Source: Pogonophryne albipinna (Eukaryota > Chordata > Actinopteri > Perciformes > Artedidraconidae). From it: a stretch of 64,000 bases of DNA. The stretch lies in contig CM053249.1 in assembly GCA_028583405.1 (NCBI GenBank), forward strand, positions 39,467,759 through 39,531,758, given 5' to 3'. This document shows, piece after piece, positions 10,346 to 21,160 of the stretch. The notes beneath the pieces are model-generated. The model did no database searches. It was not told where the DNA came from and was given only the letters and a program-made list of their open reading frames with translations. Numbering within the stretch: position 1 is the first letter of the stretch; each line of letters opens with the position of its first letter. A program made the translations under genes and the position numbers.

Positions 10346-12154
10346 CAAACGCCTGTTTGAGACTCCTCAGTGCACACAAAAACATCTCTGCAGTCCCAGG
10401 ACCAGGCCAGAAACCTAATTGACAAGCTGAGATCAGTCCTTGCCAGCGGAGGCTTCGAAATAAGACAGTGGGCCAACAACATGCCTGACGTTATCTCACA
10501 CATCCCTACAGAAGCCAAATCAGCTGAGTGTGAGCTATGGCTAAACGCTAATAAGACCGACCCCCAAGAGTCTGCGCTCTGTCTCTTGTTGTGCTGTAGT
10601 ACCGGTACACTGGGATACAAGCACCGTGCTATTCCTTCAGCTGAACCCACCTTGAGGTACGTGTACTGAGTACTGGCCAGCCAATATGACCCTCTCGGCT
10701 ACATCATCCCCTTTACCACACGAGCCAAGGTCATAGTTCAAGCCCTCTGGAAGAAGGAAAGTGGATGGGATGCACCACTGCCAGACGAACTTCTCCCTGT
10801 GTGGCAAGCCTGGGAAAGAGAGCTGCCAAATCTCCAGAAAATCAGCCTGCCATCGTGCTACACTTCTGACGTTCCCGACATTACCCCCGCCGACCTACAC
10901 ATCTTCTCTGACGCCTCTAAGAGAGCATACGGCTCCGTCGCCTACCTGAGGTTTGAAGACGACAGAGGTAGAGCGCAGGTGTCATTCGTGATGGCAAGGT
11001 CACGTGTAGCCCCGAAGAAACAGCTTAGAGCTGTGTGCTGCCCTGACTGGAGCACAGTTGGCCAAGCTGCTGCATACCGAGCTGACACTGTCAATACACA
11101 AAACAATCCTGTGGTCAGATTCCACCACAGTCCTCCACTGGATTCAGTCTGACTCCCAGCAAAACAAAGTGTTTGTAGGGACAAGGATAGCGGAAATCCA
11201 GGAGCTTGTCGGAACCGACACCTGGAGATACGTCCCCTCTGAAGAGAACCCCGCTGATGACATTACAAGGGGAAAGCATCTACTGGACTTAGCTAAGCCC
11301 AATCGCTGGACATCTGGCCTGACTTTCCTTCAACTGCCTCCAGCCGACTGGCCAGCTAACCCCGTGGTTAGTTCTGCACACACAGAGGAGACGCGCAACA
11401 CCACTTTCTGCGGCAACATTGCAACAGCCGAGCCTGCGGCTCCAGATCTAACACTCTTCAAATCATGGTCTGAACTACTTGAAGTCACCTACCAATCCAT
11501 GCACGGGGCGGCTGGTCCACGCATGACTTCATCCAGCGACTAGAGACAGAGGTTGTCCTGCTTAAAAGAGCACAGCAAGAATCCTTCCCTGCAGAAACGA
11601 CCGCACTACGATCAGGGAAACAACTCAGCCCTAGTAACCACTTGCTGCCACTCTCTCCTGTATACGACCAGGCTGTAGGACTAATCAGAGTGGGAGGCCG
11701 TCTCCGGAAGGCAGATAAATACCTGAAAGAGGACACCATACATCCTATAATCCTGGATCCAGACCCCATTACACCCAATCTCTTGCTCATGGGGCGGTGA
11801 GATGCATCATTGCCACAAGCAGTGTATGGCGACTGCGATCTGCTTGGGCGTCGTCGCTGGAAACACAGCCAGGTCTTGGCTGACCACTTCTGGGCCCAGT
11901 TTACACGTAACTATCTCCCTAACCTTCAGCTCCGTCGAAAGTGGCACACTCCTACGCCAGACCTAACCACAGACCAGGTCGTCATGATCGTCGACCCGCA
12001 ACTGCCAAGGGCTCTCTGGCCAGTTGGACGGGTAACCAAAGTGAACCCGAGCGATGATGGTAGGATACGCTCTGCAGAGGTGAATATTAAAGGCACTACA
12101 TATATTCGACCTGTGGCGAAACTCATCACACTTCCTGAAATGCCAGAGGACTGA
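10346..12154 (+). pseudogene. BEL/Pao retrotransposon pol remnant, integrase core deleted
   Basis: The reading starts just downstream of the RT active site and shows GGFEIRQWANNMPDVISHIP, then YDPLGYIIPFTTRAKVIVQA and WDAPLPDELLPVWQAWERE across a TGA near 10667 and frame changes. These are the RT tail and Pao peptidase-type region of BEL/Pao. The RNase H-like region follows at 11058-11543 (TILWSDSTTVLHWIQSD). The frame then reaches an HP-x-I-L-D block near 11745 and jumps at about 11790-11815 to a C-terminal domain (11810-12154) containing WPVGRVTKVNPSDDGRIRSA, typical of the region after the integrase. The integrase catalytic core is therefore missing by internal deletion. Confidence 0.85.
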
Positions 12155-12224
12155 CATGCCTACCCCACATTCTAGCAGGGACATTTGTGCTATTACAAAT
12201 TCCTCTAATGAATTTGGGGGCGGC

Positions 12225-12419
12225 TGTGCAAACTTCCCTGCTTTGGGACGCCCCCCAGGCAGCCCAGAGACAGTTACCGGACGCACCCCTCACACTGTAA
12301 CGTCATTAGTCACGCGCAGCGCGCGACCGGTCATAAACAGACTTGAACGGTTCAGCGAGTGAATGGGTCGTTGTGTGTTCCGCGTTGTGCGTGTATGAAA
12401 CAATAAACACAACATAACA
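12225..12419 (+). mobile_element. 3' LTR of BEL/Pao element
   Basis: A 195-bp block begins TGTGCAAACTTCC directly after a purine-rich tract (tttgggggcggc) and ends AACATAACA. An AATAAA signal lies at 12402-12407. The pol stop is 70 bp upstream. Its right limit abuts LINE coding sequence within about 3 bp. Confidence 0.65.
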
Positions 12420-12421
12420 TT

Positions 12422-14420
12422 GGGGAATTGGCCTAGCTCAGCTCGGCATCCATTGTTGGGGGTGTTCCTGTGGACTCTCAGGATGCTCTTGCATATCTCC
12501 GCATGTAGGGTTTCTATTGGGTGTTTGTCCCATTTATCAAAGTCTTGATTTCCAAGAGGACCCCACACTTCGCTACCATACAGTATGATTGGTTCTATTA
12601 TTGAATTGAATATTTTTAGCCAGATTCTAACAGGTATATCTATATTTGAAGACTTTTTGATAGCATAGAAAGCCTTTCTTCCTTTGTCTCTGAGATCATT
12701 CATGGCCAGATTGAAATGTCCTGTCGAAGTAATTTTGAGTCCCAAATATGTGTAGCTGTGTGTGTGTTCTATGTCAGTGGAGCCCAGTAAGAACCGGTGT
12801 GGGTTTCCCTGACCCCTGGGTCGTTTCTGGAAGCCAATAATCCAGGTCTTTTCCAGATGAACTGTCAGGGCCCAGGTCTGACAGAAGGGTTCCAGATGAA
12901 CTGGCAGGGTCCAGGTCTGACAGAAGGGTTCCAGATGAACTGTCAGGGCCCAGGTCTGACAGAAGGGTTCCAGATGAACTGTGAGGGCCCAGGTCTGACA
13001 GAAGGGTTCCAGATGAACTGTCAGGGCCCAGGTCTTACAGAAGGGTTCCAGATGAACTGTCAGGGCCCAGGTCTGATAGAAGGGTTCCAGATGAACTGTC
13101 AGGGCCCAGGTCTGACAGAAGGGTTCCAGATGATCCATTTGCTGTTGTAATGCCTCCTTAGATGGAGCTAGCAATATTAGATAATCTGCAAACAGGAGGC
13201 ATTTAATGTGTGTGTCAGAGAGGGTGAGTCCAGGGATATCGGATTGTTCTAATGATTTTGCAAATTGATCAATATAAATGTTAAATAGGGTGGAGCTGAG
13301 ACTGCAGCCCTGTTTCACCCCTCTACTTTGGGGGAAGAAATCTGTTTCCATATTGCCCATTTTCACCGCACATTTATTATTGGTATACATTGTTTTAATG
13401 ATATCATATGTTTTCCCCCCTACACCGTTTTCAATCAACTTCAGGAACAGACAGTTATGCCAAATTGAGTCGAATGCTTTTTTGAAATCTACAAAACAAG
13501 AGAAAATCTTCTTATTTTGGTGGACATGTTTATGAATGAGGGTGTGGAGGGTATATATATATGGTCTGTAGTCCGATGGTGTAAATCCAATCTGACTCTT
13601 GCTCAGGACATTATGTTAACTGAGGAAGTCTTGCAGTCGGCTGTTTAGGATGCTGCAGAATAACTTCCCCAGGTTGCTGCTGACACATATGCCTCTGTAA
13701 TTGTTTGGGTCAAATTTATTTCCATTTTTAAATATTGGTGTGATGATTCCTTTGCTCCAGATGTCAGGGAAATGTCCAATGCTCAGAACGAGATTGAATA
13801 GTTTCCACATGGCAGTGTTGAAACTTATGGCTGCTAAATTTCAGCATTTCATTTAAAAAGCCATCAGGACCGCTGGACTTCCTCGGTTGTAGGGCCTGGA
13901 GTTTAGCCAGGAGCTCTTCCTCAGTAATGTTATAGTCTAAAGGGTTCTGGTTGTCTTTAACGACTGATTCTAGAATTTGTAGTTTGTTGAGGAGATCATT
14001 TTGGGCCGAATTCAGTGTAATGGCACTATAAAGGTTTTCAAAGTGTGTGTCCCAAATGTCCCCATTTTGAATAGCCAGTTCTTCCTTGTGTGGTTTGCTG
14101 AAAGAGTGCCATCTCTTCCAGATATGATTTGAATCAATGGACTCTTCAATGATTTCAAGTTGGTGCTGCACATGTTGCTCCCTTTTAGTTCTTAGTGTTC
14201 TTCTGTATACTTGCAGTGTTTCCCAATATTGGAGGCGGAGCTCAGGATTGTCAGGTTGTCTGTGTTTTTGATTTGATAAACTTCTGAGGGTTTTTCTCAG
14301 ATGTCTGCAGTCTGTATCAAACCACTTTTCATTGGTTGACTTTTTTGATTTATGATATTGTGGTTTTTTCAGATTGGATAAATCTGCCACATTGTCAAAG
14401 ATGCTGTTAATGTCCCACAC
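12422..14420 (-). pseudogene. LINE ORF2, reverse transcriptase part
   Basis: Minus frames give the RT core in order: LQALQPRKSSGPDGFLNEML (about 13890), GIITPIFKNGNKFDPNNYRG, then after breaks RGVKQGCSLSSTLFNIYIDQ and CLLFADYLILLAPS, where the active site reads FADY instead of FADD. A 39-bp minisatellite then inserts seven 13-residue units. The thumb and C-terminal part follow (TYLGLKITSTGHFN; ALLY-like ILYGSEVWGPLGNQDFDKWD) and reading stops at RAELGQFP where the BEL LTR begins. So the 3' end of this LINE is missing, which is unusual because LINEs usually lose their 5' ends. Clade not assigned. Confidence 0.85.
12852..13128 (-). repeat. 39-bp in-frame minisatellite inside the RT, seven units
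   Basis: The unit ttccagatgaactgtcaggg plus cccaggtctgacagaaggg recurs seven times with few changes. On the minus strand it encodes HLEPFCQTWALTV, a segment that occurs once in the family. The length keeps the reading frame. Confidence 0.95.
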
Positions 14421-14577
14421 AGCCTGATTCAGGCCATCATTACTGTGGGGATACGGGGTGTGCTGTTAATGTCCCACACAGCCTGATTCAGGCCATCATT
14501 ACTGTGAGGATACGGGGTGTGCTGTTAATGTCCCATACAGCCTGATTCAGGCCATCATTACTGTGGGGATATGGGGT
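14404..14577 (-). repeat. 58-bp triplication between endonuclease and RT
   Basis: Three copies of gctgttaatgtcccacacag with gcctgattcaggccatcatt and a gtggggatacgggg tail lie head to tail. The 58-bp period is not a multiple of three, so the array breaks the ORF2 frame. Confidence 0.95.
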
Positions 14578-15516
14578 GGATAGAAAATTGTCTAATTGGG
14601 ATTGAATTGTTTGATGTCTGATTGCTTTCTGGTACTCGTCCTTGCTATTGTTTGTCCATCTATAAGGTTGTTTGGTATAGTTCAGTTTACTGGGTTCTGC
14701 TGCGTGAGGGTCTGTTACTGTCTTCTTAATGTAGAGTGTAATTTTACTATGATCAGATAAGGGTGTTAGGGGGCTGACTGTGAATGCCCTCAGACAGAAG
14801 GGGTCGAGGTCTGTGATGCTATAATCGACTGAGCTATTGCCAAGAGGAGAGCTGTGTGTGTAATGACCAAAGGAGTCCCCTCGAAGCCGACCGTTAACAA
14901 TGTACAGGCCCTGCGTTCGGCACAGCTGCAGAAGTTGCTGCCCGCTTTTGTTGACAGTTTTGTCAAAGTTGTTCCTGTGGGGATGCGAAGGGAGGGGAAT
15001 GCTGATTTGGCCAGGTATATGTTTGTCTCCCTGTGGGCTAACATAATCTGGTTCTATACCTGTCCTGGCATTAAGGTCCCCACAGATCAGTACACTTCCC
15101 TGGGCCTGGTATTGATTGATCTCATCTTCAAGAATGGAGAAACTATTTTCACTATAATAAGGTGATTCTGATGGGGGGATATATGCTGTACACATGAATA
15201 TGTCTTTATCCACCTCTCTTTTTATTTTGAGCTAAATTGAAAATGTGCCTTTTTTGATGAGTTCTATTGAGTGTACACGTTTTTCCTTGTACCAAATCAG
15301 CATTCCTCCTGAATCCCTGCCCTGGGTCACTCCTTTGAGTTTGGTGGATGGGAACACTATCTCTCTATAGCCAAAGGGACAACCAGTGGACATGTCTCCT
15401 CTACTCCAGGTCTCCTGTAAAACCATCACATCTGCATCTCCTAACTCTTTGGTGAAGTCTGGGGTCCTGCTCTTAAGGTCAAAAGCAGAGGACCTCAGAC
15501 CCTGGACATTCCACAT
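14488..15516 (-). pseudogene. LINE ORF2, apurinic-type endonuclease part
   Basis: Minus 15516-15232 starts MWNVQGLRSSAFDLKS and includes VMVLQETWSRGDMS, the catalytic Glu motif of exonuclease-endonuclease-phosphatase domains. Minus 15213-14488 continues with FMCTAYIPPSESPYY, VLICGDLNARTG (GDxN motif) and VSPLTPLSDHSKITLYI (the SDH motif). A frame break lies near 15225. The domain is otherwise complete, and it nicks target DNA in target-primed reverse transcription. Confidence 0.85.
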
Positions 15517-16132
15517 GAAATAATAAATGATCTAGATTAAATTTAACTTAAAACAGAGAAAGATTCAGAGCATTCAACATTAAAATGAGATAAACTCCCA
15601 ACTCGCTGGTTGTCAATAAATAGTTTGATTTAAGAACACATTAGATATATGGGATTTCAATATACGATAGATTTAACAATTTTACACAACAGTTTTTTTG
15701 CTTTTTTTTGTCCACTGTATGCAAGCAAGAAAACAAACAATGACTACTGATTGTCTACTGTGGTGCCTGACCTATCAGGTGGGAGCAGAGCAGGCTGAGC
15801 AGCTCGTCGTGTGGGGGGGTGTGGGTGGGTTCAGGGACATGGTGGTGGTGGTAAGGGTTGGGCCTGCTGTTCTCTTCACTGCCTGAGCATAACTCAGTGG
15901 GTCAGGGTGTAGCTCCCGTCGCTGTGGTTGGGGTAGGACCCCTGGGGACAGGAGTGGTTCTGGCCTTGCTTGAGGGTAATCATAGTTGCCCTGGTGGGAT
16001 CTTAGTGGGGCATGGTGTGGAAGAAGATGAGGATGATCTTGTCTCCATGGGTGGTGGTCCAGTGGGGTGCCTTTCTGGTCTAAGGGGGTTTTGGGCCGGG
16101 TGTGGATTGGTCTCTGTTGAGAGCGATGTCTT
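15517..16132 (-). other. LINE inter-ORF region
   Basis: About 600 bp between the ORF1 stop and the endonuclease ORF on the minus strand, with no convincing frame. A G/T-rich stretch at about 15800-16050 reads as Pro-rich on the minus strand and may be an ORF1 or ORF2 extension with shifted frames. Confidence 0.45.
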
Positions 16133-17137
16133 TCAGAAGATGGGGACTGTGTTTTTATACAGATGGACTTGGTCGTATAGACAGTTGATATCCAGGGTGG
16201 GGTGGTGGGCCAGGTGGACGTTGGGCCTCAGGATACAGTCTCTGGACATGTTGCTGTTGATCCTGTGGATGGTGTCGGGGTGGAGGTCTTTCCTTGGTAG
16301 CAGGGTTGACATGACCACTCTGCTGTTGGGGAAAGTGGTGGAGGCTTTCTCTATCACTCCTCTGAGTGACTCTGACACTCTCTCTTGCTGGCTCCTCAGG
16401 TCGTTGGAGCCAGTGTGGATGATGATGTGGCTTGGGGATCCCAGCTGCTCCTCTGACAGCAGGTCCATGGCATGTTGGGTGTTAAGACACCAGATTTTAG
16501 CCACTGTGTGGGTGGGGAAAAGTTTCTTTTCATCAATGAATTTGCCATTGGAGTCGATGAGGATGACGATGTCTGGCTTCCCTCTCTGCTGTGCTGGTCT
16601 GGAAGGATGAGGGGTGGTGTTAGTCTGTGGGCTAGGGGTGGTGTTAATCTGTGTGATGGGGGGAGATCTGGGAGTTGGGTTAGCATGTGGGCTAGAGATG
16701 GAGCTGGGGGTAGAGGGTGGCTGCTGAGTTGGAGGGTTCTGGCTGCTCTCAATGGGGGTCACAGGGTTCTGGTTGTGGTCTGGGTGTGAGTCCAGCTGCT
16801 CTTTCAGGGCCTGTGCAACTCTCTCTGTCTCCTGAAGCTCCTCAGATAGAGTAGTCAGTTCTCTCCTGTAGCTCTGTCCCTCCTCTCTCAGCTCCCTCAC
16901 CTCCTCTGTCAGAGCGGCCAGCCGTGCCATGTGACTCTGTCTGTCCTGCTGCAGCTCTCGCACCTCAGCCCTCATGGTGGACAGCTCTCTCCTGTGGCTG
17001 TCTCTGTCATGCCTCAGCTTGGTGAGCTCTTTGCTGATGGCAGACGACTCCCGCTGGACCGTGGTGTCCTGGGTTGGCTGTTGGCTGATCAGCTCTCGCA
17101 ACTGTACGAGCTCTCTCTCAAACTCTGTGAACTTCAC
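16133..17137 (-). CDS. LINE ORF1 with coiled coil and esterase-like domain
   Basis: A 334-residue open frame lies upstream of ORF2 on the same strand. Residues 1-120 are a heptad-like coiled coil rich in Glu, Arg and Leu (LAALTEEVRELREEGQSYRR). Residues 125-190 are a Pro/Ser/Thr linker. The C-terminal 140 residues show IVILIDSNGKFIDEKKLF and IIIHTGSNDLRSQ, resembling the DSxG-like and GxND blocks of SGNH esterase domains found in ORF1 of several fish LINEs. ORF1 products are expected to bind RNA and form trimers. It has no internal stop, unlike ORF2. Confidence 0.75.
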   Translation of the reverse strand: MKFTEFERELVQLRELISQQPTQDTTVQRESSAISKELTKLRHDRDSHRRELSTMRAEVRELQQDRQSHMARLAALTEEVRELREEGQSYRRELTTLSEELQETERVAQALKEQLDSHPDHNQNPVTPIESSQNPPTQQPPSTPSSISSPHANPTPRSPPITQINTTPSPQTNTTPHPSRPAQQRGKPDIVILIDSNGKFIDEKKLFPTHTVAKIWCLNTQHAMDLLSEEQLGSPSHIIIHTGSNDLRSQQERVSESLRGVIEKASTTFPNSRVVMSTLLPRKDLHPDTIHRINSNMSRDCILRPNVHLAHHPTLDINCLYDQVHLYKNTVPIF

Positions 17138-17478
17138 CTTCAGGTAAGTGATGGTGTGGTTCAGCTGGGGGTCCTGGGCCTGTTCTGGGCCGGCGGGTTC
17201 TCTCTCCTCAGGGTCAGCAGTGGGGCAGCCAGAAGTGGGGGTGGTGTCCGTCTCTGGCAGGGTGTGGTTGTTCTCAGTGGGGGCAGATTTCTCCTGTTGG
17301 GCCCGTTCCTTTATAAGGAGAAAGTCCAGCTCAAATTGTGTGAGGTTCCCCTGACTTCTCCACTCTTGTACAGGTCAGCAAAGAGCCTCTCTGGTCTATC
17401 CTTCAACAGTTTTAGTTTGTATGCCTTCCTGGCACTGTCATTGCTATCTTTGATGAATGATAAAAATATAATTTTACC
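17138..17478 (-). other. LINE sequence upstream of ORF1
   Basis: Minus strand holds an Asp/Ser/Pro-rich frame and a second frame that runs from 17652 to 17311 through the 5' monomers. I cannot decide whether ORF1 begins further upstream than the Met at 17137. Confidence 0.4.
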
Positions 17479-17815
17479 ATTAGTTCTTAATGAAATTGAT
17501 ACTGTTTGACTTTGTATTAGCCTACTACTTACAATACATTGAAGTACTTTTACTGTGTATTTTTTGAGTAATACTCTGCCAAAGTCCCCTGCTGAGAACA
17601 AAATCAAGCCACTTCTGCTAAGTTTGATGAGGGAATTCTTTTTTGTTGCCATTAGTTCTTCGTGAGATTGATCCTGTTGGACTCCGTACTAGTGAAACTA
17701 CCCCCACAAGTACTGTGAAGTACTTACTGTGTACTTTTCCTATAATCCTCTGTCAATGTCCCCTTCTGAGAACAAGAATGCATGTTTCTCTGCTATTTTG
17801 TATAAGCGTTAAACC
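17479..17815 (-). repeat. Two ~165-bp monomers at the 5' end of the LINE
   Basis: Segments 17479-17640 and 17651-17812 align along their length (both start ccattagttctt, both contain gtgaagtactt/ttgaagtactt and ccc(t/c)tctgagaacaa). They lie directly 5' of ORF1 on the minus strand, like the promoter monomers of some LINE families. A hAT element then cuts the array. Confidence 0.75.
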
Positions 17816-18003
17816 TAGTGCTGTCAAAGTTAACGCGTTAATTTTGGCGATTCATTTTAAACATTTAATGCATTAAAAATGGTTAACGCAATTAACGTGG
17901 TTTTGTTTACTTCCGGTGGCGGCTGACCCATAACCTTTGGTCACTTCCGCGGGCAAACCGGGCAAACATCTATCCTAACTAAAGGAGAGTCTATGGCGGA
18001 AAG

Positions 18004-19886
18004 ATGGATAAGGGCGGACTTTTAGGGGGAAAGTTTCATTTTAAAAAGTTGCCCGACGGCTCATTGGACAAAACCAAGGCAATTTGCACAGTTTGCAACC
18101 CGAATTTAATTACCACAGAAGTAGCACGTCTTTAGCGTATCACCTCAAACCAAAACACCCTGCTGAAATTACCTCCACGGGACCTCGCCAGTCTACACTA
18201 CAGGAGTGTGGCACTCGTGGGCGAATAACGAAACCTGTAAGTGAAAAGTTAACCAATTCCTTGGTTACTTGGATAGTTAAAAACTGCCGCCCAGTTAGCA
18301 CAGTAGAGGATGATGGACTGAGAGAAGTAATTTGTGTTGCATCGGGAGATACCTCTTATAATTTACCCTCGAGAGGAACCATTATGTCAAGAATACACAC
18401 GTTGTATGAGGATGAGAGGGCACAGCGGACGAACATGCTTGAGCAAGCAAAGCACATCGCTGTCACAGGTGACCACTGGACGTCTGTCAACAACGATAAT
18501 TATTTGGGCGTCACAGCGCATTTCATTGATCAAGACTGGACTCTGCAGTAGTTTGCACTTACTGTGAGTAAAACCGAGGAGCGACATTTGACCACACTCG
18601 GCACTGACAGCGCTCGTAACATGGTAGCTGCCGCGAGGCTACTTCCATTTGAACACCTGCCTTGCATGGCCCACAGTCTGCAAAGAACGGTCACAGTCTC
18701 ACTTAAAGACAGTGGATTGGAAAGTGTTCTGGCCAAATGTCGGGCACTTTAAACATAGTCCATCTAACGCTCAGGAATTAAACGAAGAGCAAGTTGCACA
18801 CGGACTTAAGCAAGAATCACTTGCTCAGGACGTTGCAACAAGATGGAATTCTACGCTGGAGATGGTAAAGAGGATGCAGAGAAACAAATCTCCACTGACC
18901 ACTACCCTGGCGCAGCAAAAGAGCAAGGATGCCATGGTGAGCTTGCCAAACTGCAAAAGCTGGAGGAACTACTTGAACCTTGCAGGTAAGTTATTTATTT
19001 CTTGTTTCTCCTCCCTCTCTTTCTCCCTATCTCCTGTGTACAGTATATGTGTACCGTTTTCTCTCCCTCCCTCTCTCTCCCTCTCGTGTGTGTGTATGTT
19101 GTTTTCTCTCTCTCCCTCTCTCTTTCACCTGTGTGTGTGTGCGTGCACTGGTTCTCTGTGTTGTTAATAAAGATTTACTGACATTTTTAACACCTTGTGC
19201 TTTCCATTGCAGATATGTGACTGAACTGCTGGGGGGAGAGCAGTATGTCTCCTGTTCAGTGGTCTTGCCAGCCTTACGCCACTTGTTCAGAGTTATGGAG
19301 CCCTCAGACGATGATCCAGTTTATGTTCTGAGGTTCAAGAAGGCCTTTACCACAGACCTAGCTCAACGGAAGGATAGCACCAACCTCAAATGGCTGAAGA
19401 TCACTACTGCCCTTGACCCTAGGTTTAAAGACCTTAAGTGCCTTACAAAAGATGAAAGGAGTGAGGTGTGGGCTTCAGTACGCGACCTGATGATGAGAGA
19501 GACACGTGCACAACAACCACCTGCTGAGACAACAGAGGAGCCGTCACCAAAGAAGAGGAGGAGGATGTCCATCTTGCTGTGTTCTTTTGATTCAGATACA
19601 GATGACGAGGAGGAGTCCATAGAGCATTATCTGGATCGCTACAAAGCAGAGCCAAAAATGGACATAGAGGGATGTCCACTACAATGGTGGTCAAAGAGAG
19701 AGGGAGCACATGCCAGGCTGGCACCCATTGCACGCAAGTACCGGTCAACCCCTGCAACCACAGTGCCTGAGAGAGGTTGTTCTCACTCTCATGCCACATC
19801 GTACAAAAGAAGCAAGCTTCTTTGTCCCCTCATAATGTAAACAAACTGGTCTGCCTCAGTAACTGGCTGAATGTAAAGAAGGACTA
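18004..19886 (+). pseudogene. hAT transposase (BED finger, one intron), inactivated
   Basis: Starts with Met at 18004; a BED-type zinc finger (AICTVCN then FNYHRSSTSLAYHLKPKH) is interrupted by a one-base shift near 18100. An in-frame TAG stands at 18549. The RNase H-like core follows (TTLGTDSARNMVAAARLLPF, LPCMAHSLQRTV, then DVATRWNSTLEMVKRM) with frame changes near 18740 and 18930. After an intron the C-terminal part (YVTELLGGEQYVSCSVVLPA; WLKITTALDPRFKDL) leads to the dimerisation region, shifted by two bases at about 19772 before LFSLSCHIVQKKQAS. Final stop near 19886. At least five breaks make it non-functional. Confidence 0.85.
18986..19212 (+). other. Intron of the hAT transposase
   Basis: The coding match stops at cttgcag|gtaagt and resumes after a pyrimidine-rich tract ending ttccattgcag, so a canonical GT-AG intron of 227 bp is supported by homology on both sides. 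Confidence 0.75.
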
Positions 19887-20173
19887 AGTAAATTATGTCT
19901 ATGGAGTGAAAAATGTTCAATGTTCAGAATTATTTTTTGTATTTGCACTGAGCATATGTGCACCTTAAGCCATTAAAATGGTCTTTGAATTTAAATATAC
20001 TTTCTCTGTGTTTATTCTACATTAATTTGATGATTTTACATAACTAAATATTCATTATAAGCTTCAGTCTTAAGTAGAAAAATGCAATTAATTTATTGAT
20101 AGATTAATCGCGATTAATTACAGAAATTTGTGCGATTAATTAGTTAATTTTTTTTAATCTATTGACAGCCCTA

Positions 20174-20602
20174 ATATATATATATATATATATTATTGTT
20201 ACATGCTTGGTCAAGATCCATTGGCGTCCCTTTTGAATGCTCTGTGTTCCCTTCTTTAGGTCTAACTGCGCACACACAGTAGCTATGTTTAGTGATAGGA
20301 GTCTGGGGGTTGTGGGTGTGGCAAAGTGGGGGTGTATGAAGGCTCCAGGGTGGAGTTCTGGCTGTTTTTGGCTTTACCCAGACACTGACAACAACACATA
20401 TGATATCCCTCTGAATGTTCTTACCTTTGATTGTAATATTTTAGGCGTTTTTGATGATGGCAACAACAGCCTGAGTTTCTTTCCTGCACAGAGCAGTCAG
20501 ATCCTGAACTCGTTTTTCTATCATCGACACTCGTTTAGATATTTTGGGGGGATGGCAGAGTGGTGCAGCGTTTTCAGAGAAGCGGAAAAGATTTTCCAGT
20601 TC
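20174..20602. other. Short AT repeat and unassigned flank
   Basis: After an (AT)n run the sequence carries a plus frame (20237-20620) and, on minus, a short Met-initiated frame (MIEKRVQDLTALCRKETQ). Neither matches a family I know. It could be the outer 5' part of the LINE cut by the hAT. Its right edge tccagttc is one target duplication of the large element. Confidence 0.4.
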
Positions 20603-20777
20603 GGTAACACTTTATATTAAGGTACACAAATTAACCATCAACTAGTTGTTAATTAGCATGCATATTAGCAGTATATTGGCTCTTTATTAGTCATTATAAA
20701 ACACTTATTAATGCCTTATTCTACATGACCATATTCTACAAGTAATAAGCCATTAGTTTCCTCAATAACCCTCTAAT
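20603..20777 (+). repeat. Left terminal inverted repeat of the 13.4-kb element
   Basis: Reverse-complement match to 33850-34027, about six substitutions and one small gap. It is cut at its inner edge by a hAT scrap, so it is shorter than the right copy. Confidence 0.85.
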
Positions 20778-21160
20778 TCAGCCTTTCCCAAACTCAGGGT
20801 CGGTCGCGGACCCGTTTTAATTGGGTCGCCAGCATTGCTACACACATACAGCGTCAGAGCTGATGGCTGCGTTGCAAATACAATTTATTTATTATTAATT
20901 GTTTTTTAAATCATGCAATATAGCATTGTATATTGAATTTTCTAAATAAAAATAAAAGATTGTATTTGCAACGCAGCCATCAGCTCTGACGCGTCCCCGC
21001 GAAAGTTTTCTCGCTTTCTGTTTATGCGACGTTGATGAGCCATTCTCTCAATCTCGATCGTACATGATGGCAAAAAGACGATACAAAGAGGAGTTTTTAA
21101 ACGTTGACTTCACAAAAGCTGTTGGAGAGGAGCGGCCTCAGTGTGTCGCTTAGTGGTAGC
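20778..21160 (+). pseudogene. hAT scrap with transposase N-terminus
   Basis: Starts cctttcccaaactcagggtc with a ggtcgcggaccc motif, the look of ZBED5-type hAT ends. At 21064 a Met frame reads AKRRYKEEFLNVDFTKAV then GEERPQCVA before a stop, matching the N-terminus of such transposases. The rest is gone. It truncates the left terminal repeat of the large element. Confidence 0.65.
20850..20994. repeat. 35-bp inverted repeat
   Basis: gcgtcagagctgatggctgc with gttgcaaatacaat at about 20851 recurs as its reverse complement at 20960-20993, about 75 bp apart, within the hAT scrap. Confidence 0.85.

Larger units (their letters stand above)
17816..20173 (+). mobile_element. hAT element, 2.36 kb, ZBED/Ac-like
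   Basis: Left end TAGTGCTGTCAAAGTTAACG and right end TCTATTGACAGCCCTA form imperfect inverted repeats (TAGxGCTGTCAA). Subterminal TTAACG and ATTAATCGCGATTAAT words are typical of this hAT group. The expected 8-bp duplication is not visible: left flank ends gttaaacc and right flank is an AT repeat, so one edge has probably mutated. It encodes the transposase remnant listed separately. Confidence 0.85.

Noticed and set aside
17816..20173. 8-bp target duplication for this hAT
   Set aside because: The flanks gttaaacc and atatatat do not match.
20237..20620. Protein-coding gene at the left flank of the large element
   Set aside because: The frame runs across the target duplication into the terminal repeat and has no known motif.
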